NCBI GenBank assembly: GCA_020638295.1
Contig: JACKIU010000002.1
Span: 186,001 to 250,000, forward strand
Reading direction: 5' to 3'
From: Rhodospirillales bacterium
GTDB taxonomy: Bacteria > Pseudomonadota > Alphaproteobacteria > Micavibrionales > Micavibrionaceae
DNA length: 64,000 nucleotides
This document shows positions 36,518 through 45,493 of this stretch, one piece after another. The stretch's first letter is position 1. Each line of letters opens with the position of its first letter. The notes under the pieces are model-generated. The model saw only the letters and a list, made by a program, of their open reading frames with translations. It searched no databases and had not been told where the DNA came from. Position numbers and translations under genes: made by a program.

Positions 36518-39500
36518 ATGGCCGACACGGCAAACGAAAACACCGCTCAAACGCAATTCGACAAAGCGAGGATATGGCTCAACACCTTCCGCGAGCAAAT
36601 AAATGCGCTCGTCCCTGAGGACAAAAAAGCAGACTTTACGCTCAATCCCGTTCCCGAAGGCCCCCTCTCTGACAAAACTCTTGCCGCCCTGATGACGGAA
36701 GATTTAAAAGCCCGTGAGGTTCTTAATTTTATTTCCGGAACTGATCCAAATAATCCCCTTATCGCAGGATTTAAGGAAAACGTCGCGCCCCTTACAAACG
36801 CCATCCTGCAACAGCAGCAACAACAATATGCCGCAGCGGCTCTTGAAACAGCCAAAAACGAAATAAAGAAACACATCGCCACAGATACCGATAGCGACAC
36901 AATCACAATTAACGGCACCACCGGCACATTCCAGATCAAATGGGGACATATAAGGGGCGGCGCAATGACCCCGGATATAGAGACAGGTTTTTCCTATGGA
37001 ACGGCGGATGGAAAAGCGCTGGAGACGCTAGGAAAAGAAGCCGCGCAACAAACACAAAACACCATCAATGAAATAGTGCTGTTTCCCCCCGCACAAGCGG
37101 CCATCATAGAGGAAACAGCAAAAATCATCGCCCACCGCCTCAAAAACACGGACAGAAATCCCGGCGATAAAATCAGCCCACGAGACATTCGCGAGGTCAG
37201 AAAAGGGTTTTTAAGCGCCGTCGGCCGCGTCGACCCGAATAATCTGATGGATATTATTTCCATCCCCGCCTTTTATCAGGCCATGGAAATGATCGAAAAC
37301 GACTTCGATCCCGATGATTTCAAAAGCATCATGAAGGGCGCAGATGCAGACATAAAAATGAGCCAGGAAGCGCTTGATACGTTCATCAAAAATAATCTAC
37401 CTGCAGCACAGGCGCAACAAAAACAGGCCCCACCGCAACAACAAACCACTGTGAAACCTGCCGCACCTCCGGCACAAACTGGCGGCGACAGCGCTCCCAC
37501 AACCACCAAACCTGCAACAACCGCCCCCGCAGAAAAAGAGGAAGCCGAAGGCGAAGCCGAAACTAAGGATGAAAACCAACCGCTCGTCTTTGAAGACTAC
37601 ATCTCCAAAGCTGTCCGATTTGCGACACTGGAACTTGAAAACACATTTGCCGTTAACAACGGATATAGAATAAAAACACATCAGGAGTCCGATCAATTCC
37701 TTGACCCGGTCACGGTTGGTCAAATCAAAGACACCATCATGGACGCGCTGGCTAGATACGGGCAGGAATATTACGAAGGTGATACGCCTAAAACCATTCC
37801 CGGCGAAGACGCCAAAACCCGCTACAGCATTGATAAAAACGGTAATATACACAAAATCGTCGACGGTAAAAAACAAGATACCGCCGTAGGCCACATCACC
37901 GACGGGCTGGAATTTATAATGGACGACGACACCGGAAAAATCGTCCCCAATATCAACCCGAGCGATGTCACATACAAATTCCTCAAGGACATGCGTCAAA
38001 ATCTTTTTGCGCAGCGTAACCAGCTTGGCGCATCCCAGATCTCCGAACAAAAAGCGGAAAATAAAAACAAAGAAGAACGCGAAAAGCTTCTCAAAAAGCG
38101 AGCCGCCCTTCTTGCAGATTATTTTGGCGATGACGCCGATGCTGAGAAAGAATTTCGCAAGGCTTTCGAAGCCCACACCGGCAAGATTGACGCCTTCAAA
38201 AATACCGAAATCGCCAAGAAAATGCGCGCCCAGGCCGCTGACAAAGGCGTCTTTGACACCTTCATCGTCGCGATTTTCGCCAATCGGGATGGCCTGAACC
38301 AACTCTCCTCCATGGAAGAAAACTTTCAACAAGATGCCGATAACATCAGCGCCATAGTCCATCTCTTCAGCGCGCTGAAAGGCGACGGAACCTTCCAGGG
38401 TAAAATGAGCGAGCTTTTCGACAAAGCCGGCGCCAAGCCCGACACCATCCTCTCGCTCAACGCCTACACCTTCCTCGAAGGCCATAAATCGCGTAAATAC
38501 ATTGCCGTCGAAGAGCTATATGACGACGGCAACGAAGAGCAATATAACGCCGTCAAAATCGCTTTTCTTGACAAAGGCATAACCGAAATCACAAGACATG
38601 AACTCGCCGTCTTCGTCCGCCGCCAGGTCGATTTGCGCGCCATCAAAACGCTGGCCCCGGAAATCTACGAAGCCGCAGAAAAAGCTGGCAAGCTCGACAC
38701 CGTCGAAAAACAAGACGCCTTCATCGAGAAAAACCACATCGTCCTGCGCCAGGTCGGCGATGCGATAAGCAAAGGCCAGTTCAACCCTGACGAACGCGAC
38801 ATCCAAATCACTTTCAAGGCCTTCCACAAACCCAGCCTGCAAGATCCGGAACTGCGCAACCATATTGAGCGCATGCTGAACACCACCGAAAACATCCGCC
38901 CCACCACCCATTACATGCTCTGTATTATGGAGGATGACGAGCTCGAAGACATGACCCGCGAACGCGTCGATGCTTTCATCAGAGCCGGCGTCATTGAAGC
39001 CTTACCGGAAGGCACAAAATTCAGATCCCTGCCCCGGGTCGATCAGGAAAAAGTCCTCAGAGGTATTCTGGCAGAGCCCCTGTGGAGCGATCCAAACCGC
39101 GCCGGTTACGAAGCTTATCAGCGCCTGATGATGAGCTACTACGAAAGCCACCTGCCCGGCTATCTCACCGCGCGGCGCAACGGCAACCTCAACGACACCG
39201 GCATGAACACATGGAACGGCCGCTACGGCGGCATGACCCCTGACCAGCAATTGCACATGTACATGATGAACGAATGGTCCACCTTCAAAGACATTTACGG
39301 TGAGGAAAAATATAAGAGGTTCTTCAACAAAAGCGGCACCCGCCTCAATTTCAATCTCACCTATGAACAAGCCGTGGTCGGCCTTACCGATGATCAGCGC
39401 GAGGCTTTGGACGGCGGCATAGCCGAAGAGAAAAACGCCTCCGTCTATACATACATGGTCCAGCGCCGCGGCAGTGAAAAATACGAAGACCGCAGCTATT

Positions 39501-41761
39501 ACTATGAACTGCGCCGCGACCGTTATGTCCCCAACATGCTGACCCTGCAGCTCAAAGATAAATTCGGCCCGAAAGCAGAAGGTGAAGGGACAGGCAACAA
39601 TCCGACAACAAACCCCGACGGCAATCCTGATGGTCCCGGACAAAACGGCCCTGTCACAAATCAGGATGGCACAGATCAGGATATTGAAGTCGATCTCAGG
39701 CAATCAATCGAAGATCTCCTCAAAGATGACGACCTCCCGCCGGCCGGCGCAGCAGGCGTAGCAAAACTGCCTCTCTTGGCGAGAGGAATATACGGCGCAA
39801 CAAAACCATTCAACAAAGCCGGACAAATAGCGCAGGTCGTCCCGGCAAGTTCAGCTAAACATGCCGCAGCTGCAATGAAAATACTAAGCATCGCGGATAA
39901 CGCCGAAGTCGGCTCTAGTAAACACATTGACGCCTTAAAACGAGCAAACGGCCTCATGAAAGAAGTTGGCCTGACCGAAGCACAGATTCGTCTGCAAGGT
40001 GCCCTCAACGGCACCCCCCTCATCCCCGAAAACAAACTGGATAAAGCCGGTCGCGCCCTTAAACTATTAGTCGCCGCCGACAATTACCCTCAATACTCTC
40101 CCGACATTGAAAAAGCCCATGAACTCGCACAAAAACTCATGGATAAATATGGCCTCAGCGAAACGCAAATCCGTCTCCTCGGCTTGCAAAAAGGCACAGA
40201 AATCCTTCCTGAAGGCAAAGAAAAAACTGCAAACAGAGCTCTGCGCGCTTTGGAAATTGCCGACAACGCACAAACTGCGACCAAACGGACGCAAGCCATG
40301 GAATCAGCTCAAAGAATGATGAAAGCCCAAGGCTTGACCGAAGCACAGGTCCGCGCCTTCGGCCTTGCGCAGCAAAACCCAAAAGCTATCAAACAGCTTC
40401 AGGCAATCCCGCAACAAATCGCCGCGCAAAAAACGGCACAGGAAGCAGCGGAAAAAGCAGCAGAAGCAAAAAAACCTGCACAAACCGAAACGCCTGAACG
40501 CTTTAAAGTTGAAAACCCCGACACAAAACCGGGGAACATCACACAAAAAGCGCTGAACGTCACAGATGCTCAACGCGAAGCCTTGGAAAAAATCCATATT
40601 CTCGAACAAGTCCGCACGTCTGGAAAATTGAACACTTCGGAAAAACTCCGCCTGCAAAAAATGATCACTGGCCTCAAGGCCGATCACAAAATCACAGACG
40701 GCATGATCAAAGATTTCGCGCACCGAAAGCCGGTCGTCAAAGACTTGCCCGGTATCGATGATTTGGCCGATAAAATAAAAGGCCAAAACGCAGTAAATAT
40801 AACCAACCTTGTGAGCGAATATGCACAAAACGCCAACCTGTATGGCGACAGCGTTTACAAACCCGCGCAACGCATCCCAAAAGAAATAAAACTGACGACA
40901 AAACTCGATGAAATCCCGAAAATCAAATCATCATGGTTAAAGCACGCCGCCAAAAGCCTCGTCTCAACATTTACACGCGTCGGAAAAGGCGGCGCTGCAA
41001 TTTCAAAATCTGTTTTTGGTGAGACTGTGGTGGGATACCTCATCGGCGCTGGCGTAGGCGGCATAATCGCCACAGCGGAAGCAGGACATCTTGAAAGCAA
41101 ACACGACTTCCTTGTCGCAGCAAACCTGCTCAGCAAAGATCAACAAAAGTCCTTGAAAAACATTTACAAATGGGCCATCGGATACGCAATAGGAGACCCC
41201 AGCACTGTCTTTGGTGAAATGGACATCAAAGAAAAAATAGCCGCGCTCGGCCGTCTCAACCCTCTCGTCACTGAAATGGTCAGCCCCGACCAGATCATCG
41301 ACATATTCAGCAGCGATAAACTCACAAACGCCGAACTTGCCGAGATCAAATCTCAATTCACTGATGAAGCTGAATTGGAAAAAATGTACACCAGCATCGC
41401 AAAAGCGCACGGTCTGCCTGAAAAATACATCGTAGAGGTTGGGGGCAAACCTCAAGAAGTCTCCATCGGCGTTATCATGCGCCGCAAGAAGGATGGTACA
41501 ATGACTGACGCCGCAAAAGAAATATGGTCAAAATATGTAAAGAAAATTCCGGACAGCAACGACAACAGCGATAACCCTGAACACATCACACGATATGTTG
41601 TTGACGAAAATTACAAAAGCACGGAACGTAAAGGCCTGCTATACCTCGAAACCCTGAACGAAATGGCCGCCACCGCCGCAAAAATGGTCGAAGAGTATAA
41701 AAGAGCACAAGAAATACTCCATGCTCCGCTCAACAACATGCCCCCTCCTGGTGGTGCCTAG
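36518..41761 (+). CDS. Giant 1747-residue orphan protein with DUF2786-like repeats
   Basis: I do not recognise the whole protein. It has no signal peptide. Visible parts: a helical N-terminal region to about 295; a Pro/Gln/Thr-rich then Glu-rich linker at about 297-352; a large, mostly helical charged region to about 1018; a second linker at 1019-1060 rich in Asn/Asp/Gly/Pro; three 61-residue repeats from residue 1119 (see separate entry); a further helical part; a single glycine-rich hydrophobic segment near 1497-1525 (VGYLIGAGVGGIIATAEA); and a C-terminal helical tail. This is the build of a large structural, secreted or injected protein, but that is inference. A hairpin covers its ribosome-binding site. 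Its stop overlaps that of ychF by 4 bp. Codon use appears like that of its neighbours. Confidence 0.8.
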   Translation: MADTANENTAQTQFDKARIWLNTFREQINALVPEDKKADFTLNPVPEGPLSDKTLAALMTEDLKAREVLNFISGTDPNNPLIAGFKENVAPLTNAILQQQQQQYAAAALETAKNEIKKHIATDTDSDTITINGTTGTFQIKWGHIRGGAMTPDIETGFSYGTADGKALETLGKEAAQQTQNTINEIVLFPPAQAAIIEETAKIIAHRLKNTDRNPGDKISPRDIREVRKGFLSAVGRVDPNNLMDIISIPAFYQAMEMIENDFDPDDFKSIMKGADADIKMSQEALDTFIKNNLPAAQAQQKQAPPQQQTTVKPAAPPAQTGGDSAPTTTKPATTAPAEKEEAEGEAETKDENQPLVFEDYISKAVRFATLELENTFAVNNGYRIKTHQESDQFLDPVTVGQIKDTIMDALARYGQEYYEGDTPKTIPGEDAKTRYSIDKNGNIHKIVDGKKQDTAVGHITDGLEFIMDDDTGKIVPNINPSDVTYKFLKDMRQNLFAQRNQLGASQISEQKAENKNKEEREKLLKKRAALLADYFGDDADAEKEFRKAFEAHTGKIDAFKNTEIAKKMRAQAADKGVFDTFIVAIFANRDGLNQLSSMEENFQQDADNISAIVHLFSALKGDGTFQGKMSELFDKAGAKPDTILSLNAYTFLEGHKSRKYIAVEELYDDGNEEQYNAVKIAFLDKGITEITRHELAVFVRRQVDLRAIKTLAPEIYEAAEKAGKLDTVEKQDAFIEKNHIVLRQVGDAISKGQFNPDERDIQITFKAFHKPSLQDPELRNHIERMLNTTENIRPTTHYMLCIMEDDELEDMTRERVDAFIRAGVIEALPEGTKFRSLPRVDQEKVLRGILAEPLWSDPNRAGYEAYQRLMMSYYESHLPGYLTARRNGNLNDTGMNTWNGRYGGMTPDQQLHMYMMNEWSTFKDIYGEEKYKRFFNKSGTRLNFNLTYEQAVVGLTDDQREALDGGIAEEKNASVYTYMVQRRGSEKYEDRSYYYELRRDRYVPNMLTLQLKDKFGPKAEGEGTGNNPTTNPDGNPDGPGQNGPVTNQDGTDQDIEVDLRQSIEDLLKDDDLPPAGAAGVAKLPLLARGIYGATKPFNKAGQIAQVVPASSAKHAAAAMKILSIADNAEVGSSKHIDALKRANGLMKEVGLTEAQIRLQGALNGTPLIPENKLDKAGRALKLLVAADNYPQYSPDIEKAHELAQKLMDKYGLSETQIRLLGLQKGTEILPEGKEKTANRALRALEIADNAQTATKRTQAMESAQRMMKAQGLTEAQVRAFGLAQQNPKAIKQLQAIPQQIAAQKTAQEAAEKAAEAKKPAQTETPERFKVENPDTKPGNITQKALNVTDAQREALEKIHILEQVRTSGKLNTSEKLRLQKMITGLKADHKITDGMIKDFAHRKPVVKDLPGIDDLADKIKGQNAVNITNLVSEYAQNANLYGDSVYKPAQRIPKEIKLTTKLDEIPKIKSSWLKHAAKSLVSTFTRVGKGGAAISKSVFGETVVGYLIGAGVGGIIATAEAGHLESKHDFLVAANLLSKDQQKSLKNIYKWAIGYAIGDPSTVFGEMDIKEKIAALGRLNPLVTEMVSPDQIIDIFSSDKLTNAELAEIKSQFTDEAELEKMYTSIAKAHGLPEKYIVEVGGKPQEVSIGVIMRRKKDGTMTDAAKEIWSKYVKKIPDSNDNSDNPEHITRYVVDENYKSTERKGLLYLETLNEMAATAAKMVEEYKRAQEILHAPLNNMPPPGGA
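39872..40420 (+). repeat. Three tandem 183-bp coding repeats (61 residues each)
   Basis: Units begin at 39872, 40055 and 40238, exactly 183 bp apart. The shared pattern is A-hydrophobic-[KR]-x-L-x-x-ADN, then A-x-x-A-x-x-[LM]-M-[KD], GL[TS]E[AT]Q[IV]R, and between units a G-T-x-[LI]-[LI]-P-E segment. The DNA has diverged far more than the protein, so the duplication is old. The pattern resembles DUF2786 (helix, AEDN-like turn, helix ending in a Met-x-x-x-Gly-hydrophobic motif). Confidence 0.8.
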
Positions 41762-42858
41762 ACGTTAAACCGGAATAAAATCACGTCTCCATCCTGCACC
41801 ACATACTCCTTACCCTCTTGGCGCATTTTCCCGGCTTCTTTCGCCGCATGCTCCCCGCCCAGCGCAGCATAATCGGCAAACGCAATCACTTCGGCCTTGA
41901 TAAACCCTTTCTCAAAATCGCTATGGATTTCCCCGGCCGCCTCCGGGGCCTTCGCCCCCACGCGCACCGTCCACGCCCGCGCCTCCTTCGGCCCGCACGT
42001 GAAATAAGTCTGCAGACCGAGCAACTTAAACCCGGCCTTGATAATCTTATCCAGCCCCGACTCTTCCAACCCCAGCGTTTGCAGAAACTCCTTCTTTTCA
42101 TCAACGCTATCCAATTGTGCAATCTCAGACTCAATCGCCGCACAAATCACCACAGACTGCGCCCCCTGCTCCGCCGCCATTGCCGCAACCTTTACGCTCC
42201 ATTCATTGCCCGTTGCTGCATCATCTTCCGCAACATTAGATACGTAGAGAATGGGCTTCGCAGATAAAAGTTGCAGCATTTTAAACGCCCGTTTTTCATC
42301 CTCAGCCACATCAACCGTACGCGCCGAACGCCCTTCCGCCAACGCATCGCGCACACGCTTGGCCAGCTCCAACTGCGCCTTCGCGTCCTTATCCGCCCCG
42401 CGCGCCTTCTTTTGCAAATTCGCAATCTGTTTCTCGACAGACTCCAGATCGGCCAGCATCAATTCCGTCTCGATCACCTCCGCATCGCGGATAGGATCAA
42501 CACTGCCCTCGACATGGGTAATATCGTCATCCTCAAAACACCGCAGCACATGCAAAATCGCATCCGTCTCACGGATATTACTCAAAAACTGGTTGCCCAG
42601 CCCCTCGCCTTTCGAGGCCCCTTTAACCAACCCGGCAATATCCACAAACTCAAGCTGCGCCGGAAGCACCTTCGCCGACCCTGCAATCCCGGCAATCTGC
42701 TCCAACCGCGCGTCCGGCACGCCGACTTTACCGACATTCGGCTCAATCGTACAAAACGGGAAATTCGCCGCCTGCGCCGCCGCCGTTGCCGTAAGCGCAT
42801 TAAACAGCGTCGATTTTCCAACATTCGGCAAACCCACAATTCCGCAATTCACACTCAT
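41758..42858 (-). CDS. ychF: Ribosome-binding ATPase YchF
   Basis: Obg-family P-loop protein that hydrolyses ATP rather than GTP, associates with ribosomes and affects stress responses. 366 residues, the usual length. The P-loop is GLPNVGKST, then the switch region DIAGLVKGASKGEGLGNQFL, the NVAE motif in YVSNVAEDD (an altered NKXD) and the C-terminal TGS domain with ARAWTVRVGAKAPEAAGEIHSDFEKGFIKAEV in outline. It is last in the lgt-to-ychF minus-strand block, 10 bp after pth. Its stop overlaps the stop of the giant gene. Confidence 0.96.
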   Translation of the reverse strand: MSVNCGIVGLPNVGKSTLFNALTATAAAQAANFPFCTIEPNVGKVGVPDARLEQIAGIAGSAKVLPAQLEFVDIAGLVKGASKGEGLGNQFLSNIRETDAILHVLRCFEDDDITHVEGSVDPIRDAEVIETELMLADLESVEKQIANLQKKARGADKDAKAQLELAKRVRDALAEGRSARTVDVAEDEKRAFKMLQLLSAKPILYVSNVAEDDAATGNEWSVKVAAMAAEQGAQSVVICAAIESEIAQLDSVDEKKEFLQTLGLEESGLDKIIKAGFKLLGLQTYFTCGPKEARAWTVRVGAKAPEAAGEIHSDFEKGFIKAEVIAFADYAALGGEHAAKEAGKMRQEGKEYVVQDGDVILFRFNV

Positions 42859-42868
42859 AGCTTTTCCT

Positions 42869-43471
42869 TTACTTCACACTTTCCGCCACGCGGGTCATAA
42901 AATCATCACTTTTTTCGCGCAGCAAAAGCGCAGCATATTTCGCCAGCGCCATAACCAACCGTTCCAACCACACAACCTCCGCCTTGGCAAAATCGCTCAA
43001 AACATAGCCTGAAACCCGGCTTTTATCGCCCGGATGCCCAATCCCCAACCGCACCCGGCCAAAATCCGCAGTCCCCAGATGCGCCTTGATTGATTTCAAC
43101 CCGTTATGCCCGGCCACACCGCCGCCCATCTTCACCCGGCACTTGCCCGGCTCCAGATCCAGCTCATCATGAAACACAATCACCCGTTCGGGAGGAATTT
43201 TATAAAACTTGGCGGCCTTGCCCACCGATTGCCCGGACTCGTTCATATAGGTCTGGGGTTTCAGCAACACAGTCTTTTCCCCGTCAATCCGCCCTTCACT
43301 CACATCGCCATGGAATTTCCCGCGAAACGCCGGAAACCCGTATTCCTGTGCAATCTCATCCACAGCCATAAACCCGATATTATGGCGGTTATTCTTATAT
43401 TTATCACCCGGATTGCCCAAGCCAACCAGAAGCCACATATGCGGATCACTCTTTTTGAAAAACGAAAACAT
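42869..43471 (-). CDS. pth: Peptidyl-tRNA hydrolase
   Basis: Releases tRNA from stalled peptidyl-tRNA. Start placed at the ATG at 43471 (200 residues). The ATG at 43438 (MWLLVGLGNPG) is an equally good fit to the family N-terminus, and the in-frame codon at 43522 is too far upstream. Catalytic residues: Asn in LVGLGNPG, His in NNRHNIGF, Asp in FHDELDLEPG, plus GGGVAGHNGLKSI. It lies between rplY and ychF, the standard alphaproteobacterial order. Confidence 0.95.
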   Translation of the reverse strand: MFSFFKKSDPHMWLLVGLGNPGDKYKNNRHNIGFMAVDEIAQEYGFPAFRGKFHGDVSEGRIDGEKTVLLKPQTYMNESGQSVGKAAKFYKIPPERVIVFHDELDLEPGKCRVKMGGGVAGHNGLKSIKAHLGTADFGRVRLGIGHPGDKSRVSGYVLSDFAKAEVVWLERLVMALAKYAALLLREKSDDFMTRVAESVK

Positions 43472-43549
43472 CTCTAACAGATGTACAGAATAAACAAAAA
43501 AGAAGGAAGCGTGCACGCACACTTCCCTCCCAAAAATTTAACAATGGGC

Positions 43550-44212
43550 TTATTCGCCGCCTTCAGTTGGTGCTTCTTCTTTACCACTTTCAGCAGCAGC
43601 TTCACCTCCGGCAGCTTCCCCACCTTCAGCCTGAACCTCTTCGACCTTACGCGGCGCGACAATCGTCGCAATCGTAAAGTCACGGTCGTCAATCACAGGC
43701 TTCGTACCTTCAGGCAAAATGGCATCGCTGATATGCACAGCATCACCCTGCTCCTTCCCTTCCAGATTCACTTCAATCTGCTCGGGAATATCCGTCGCAC
43801 CGCAAACCAGCTCGACTGTGTAGCGCACAACGTTCAAAACGCCTTTTTGATCCAGACCCGGAGACTTCTCTTCATTAATGAAGTGCACAGGTACATCCAC
43901 CGCAATCTTGGTCTTCGCGCTCACGCGCAAGAAATCGATATGCTCGACAATATCGGTAACCGGATTAAGCTGTACATCACGCGCCAGAACCAGATGCTTG
44001 TCGCCCTCAACGTCCAGATCGCACAGCGTTGTAAACATGTGCCCGCGGTTATATTCAACATTGGCATCATTAGCCACCAGAGAAATCTTAACCGGTTCTT
44101 TTTTATCACCGTAAATCACAGCCGGAACCCGGCCCTCACGACGCAAAGCACGAGCGATCCCCTTACCGGCCCGATCTCTTTTTGCCGCTGTCATTGCATA
44201 GTTCTTAGACAT
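43550..44212 (-). CDS. rplY: Ribosomal protein L25 / general stress protein Ctc
   Basis: Binds 5S rRNA in the large subunit. 220 residues, the long two-domain Ctc/TL5 form. The N-terminal domain (about 1-95) has GKGIARALRREGRVPAVIYG, and the beta domain (about 96-185) has VPVHFINEEKSPGL and IPEQIEVNLEGKEQGD. A disordered Gly/Glu/Ala tail ends the protein. The gap to prs upstream is 244 bp and holds a palindromic repeat, so rplY may be partly uncoupled from prs. pth follows downstream. Confidence 0.95.
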   Translation of the reverse strand: MSKNYAMTAAKRDRAGKGIARALRREGRVPAVIYGDKKEPVKISLVANDANVEYNRGHMFTTLCDLDVEGDKHLVLARDVQLNPVTDIVEHIDFLRVSAKTKIAVDVPVHFINEEKSPGLDQKGVLNVVRYTVELVCGATDIPEQIEVNLEGKEQGDAVHISDAILPEGTKPVIDDRDFTIATIVAPRKVEEVQAEGGEAAGGEAAAESGKEEAPTEGGE

Positions 44213-44332
44213 AGCATTTTCCTTTTATCTATGGCCCACCTCCAGGGGGGATTGTGGCCTGTTTGAAGTAATGCGGGATATAAACCGATTTGAAAGGATA
44301 TTTCAAGGAAAAACTAAAACAAGAACAACTCA

Positions 44333-44446
44333 GTCTAGGCAAACAGCGTTTTGCTGTGGCTAGGCAATCAAGGCGAGGTGCGCGGAATGTACATACGAGT
44401 ACATGAGCACGCCGAGACCTCAGATTAACGACGTCCACAGCGAAAC
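44333..44446. repeat. Palindromic repeat between prs and rplY
   Basis: Outer arms GTTTTGCTGTGG (44348-44359) and CCACAGCGAAAC (44435-44446) pair at 11 of 12 positions. The core holds a tight central hairpin ATGTAC, ATACGA, GTACAT, with GGCGAGGTGC on one side and GAGCACGCC on the other. The words CTAGGCA and TAACGACG also flank the core of the purK repeat at 8468. It starts 10 bp beyond the prs stop codon. Confidence 0.75.
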
Positions 44447-44456
44447 GATGGCAGCC

Positions 44457-45387
44457 TTATTTGAACAGCGCCGAAATCGACCGCTCTTCATTAATCCGGC
44501 GCATCGCCTCACCAATCAGCGGCGCGACGGAAAGCTGCTCAACGCTGTTGCTGGAACTCACCGACTCGGTCGCCTCAATTGTATTGGTAATCACGATTTT
44601 CTCCATCGGAGACGCTTCAATCTTGCTCACCGCCCCGCCAGACAACACCCCGTGCACCACATAGGCATACACGTCTTTGGCGCCGTTTTCCTTGAGCGCC
44701 ACCGCCGCATTGCACAGCGTTCCACCGGAATCGACAATATCGTCAACCAGAATGCAGATTTTGCCTTTAACCTCCCCGATCACATGCATGACCTCGGACA
44801 CGCCGGCTTTTTCCCGGCGCTTATCGATAATCGCCAAAGACGCCTCCAACCGCTTGGCCAGCGCACGCGCCCGCACAACCCCGCCGACATCCGGCGAAAC
44901 GATACAAATTTCCTCACCGTCGAATTCATCGAGAATTTGCGGCACAAACACCAGCCCGGCCACCAGATTATCCACCGGAATATCAAAAACCCTGAATTTG
45001 TCCGGCATGCAGCTCCATCGTCAAAACCCGGTCCGCGCCCGCCGCCGTAATCAAATTCGCCACCAGCTTCGCAGAAATCGGTGTCCGGCTGCCTGTCTTG
45101 CGATCCTGCCGCGCATAGCCAAAATACGGGATCACCGCCGTAATCCGCCGCGCCGACCCGCGCTTCAGCGCATCAATCGCAATCAAAAGCTCCATCAAAT
45201 GATCGTTGGCCGGAAAAGAGGTCGATTGAATGAAAAAGCAATCCTCGCCACGGACATTCTCCATGATCTCGACAAACACTTCCATGTCGGAAAAACGCTT
45301 GATGCTGGCTTGGGTCAACGGCACGTTCAGATAAGACGAAATGGCCTCAGCCAAAGGACGGTTGGAATTTCCCGCAATCAGTTTCAT
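44457..45387 (-). CDS. prs: Ribose-phosphate pyrophosphokinase, split by a +1 frameshift
   Basis: Makes PRPP from ribose 5-phosphate and ATP; feeds purine, pyrimidine, His, Trp and NAD synthesis and is normally essential. The frame from 45387 encodes 134 residues ending ELHAGQIQGF and then TGA (44985-44983). The +1 frame carries on directly with DIPVDNL and the rest of the protein to 44457. Joined with one base skipped it is 309 residues, one shorter than usual, where most members read GFFDIP. Motifs are intact on both sides: the N-terminal GNSNRPLA and DCFFIQS, then the PRPP-binding ILVDDIVDSGGT. Either a homopolymer sequencing/assembly error, a real disruption or a translational frameshift explains it. 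Confidence 0.9.
44982..44991 (-). other. Candidate +1 slip site in prs (GGT TTT TGA T)
   Basis: Reading on the minus strand: GGT, TTT, TGA, T. A tRNA-Phe on TTT could slip +1 onto TTT with perfect re-pairing, after which GAT continues the protein. The five-T run is equally a place where a sequencing or assembly base-count error would fall. CAG GG precedes the run, but it is too close to act as a typical internal Shine-Dalgarno stimulator. Confidence 0.45.
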
Positions 45388-45446
45388 ATCGACCCTAACT
45401 TGTTATTTTTATTAAAAAATAAACATGCTGCACTGCATACGCGCGC

Positions 45447-45476
45447 ACTATACGGAAAAACTGACACTGAAATCAA
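45447..45476 (-). promoter_or_regulatory. Likely sigma-70 promoter of prs
   Basis: Minus strand: TTGATT (45476-45471), 18-bp spacer, TATAGT (45452-45447), about 60 bp before the prs ATG. This is a good match to the housekeeping consensus at both boxes and lies in the only sizeable gap before prs. Confidence 0.5.
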
Positions 45477-45493
45477 GTACACTTTTGGATAAT

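Noticed and set aside
37397..38485. 362-codon antisense frame within the giant gene
   Set aside because: Composition is that of a shadow frame (Phe/Gly/Val-rich complement of a charged protein), with no ribosome-binding site or family signal.
42869..43522. Long form of Pth from 43522
   Set aside because: The extra residues are not part of the family and have no ribosome-binding site; starts at 43471 or 43438 fit better.
44457..45008. Separate 183-residue gene starting at ATG 45008
   Set aside because: Its first codons overlap the upstream prs frame, and from DIPVDNL on it is the C-terminal half of the same enzyme.
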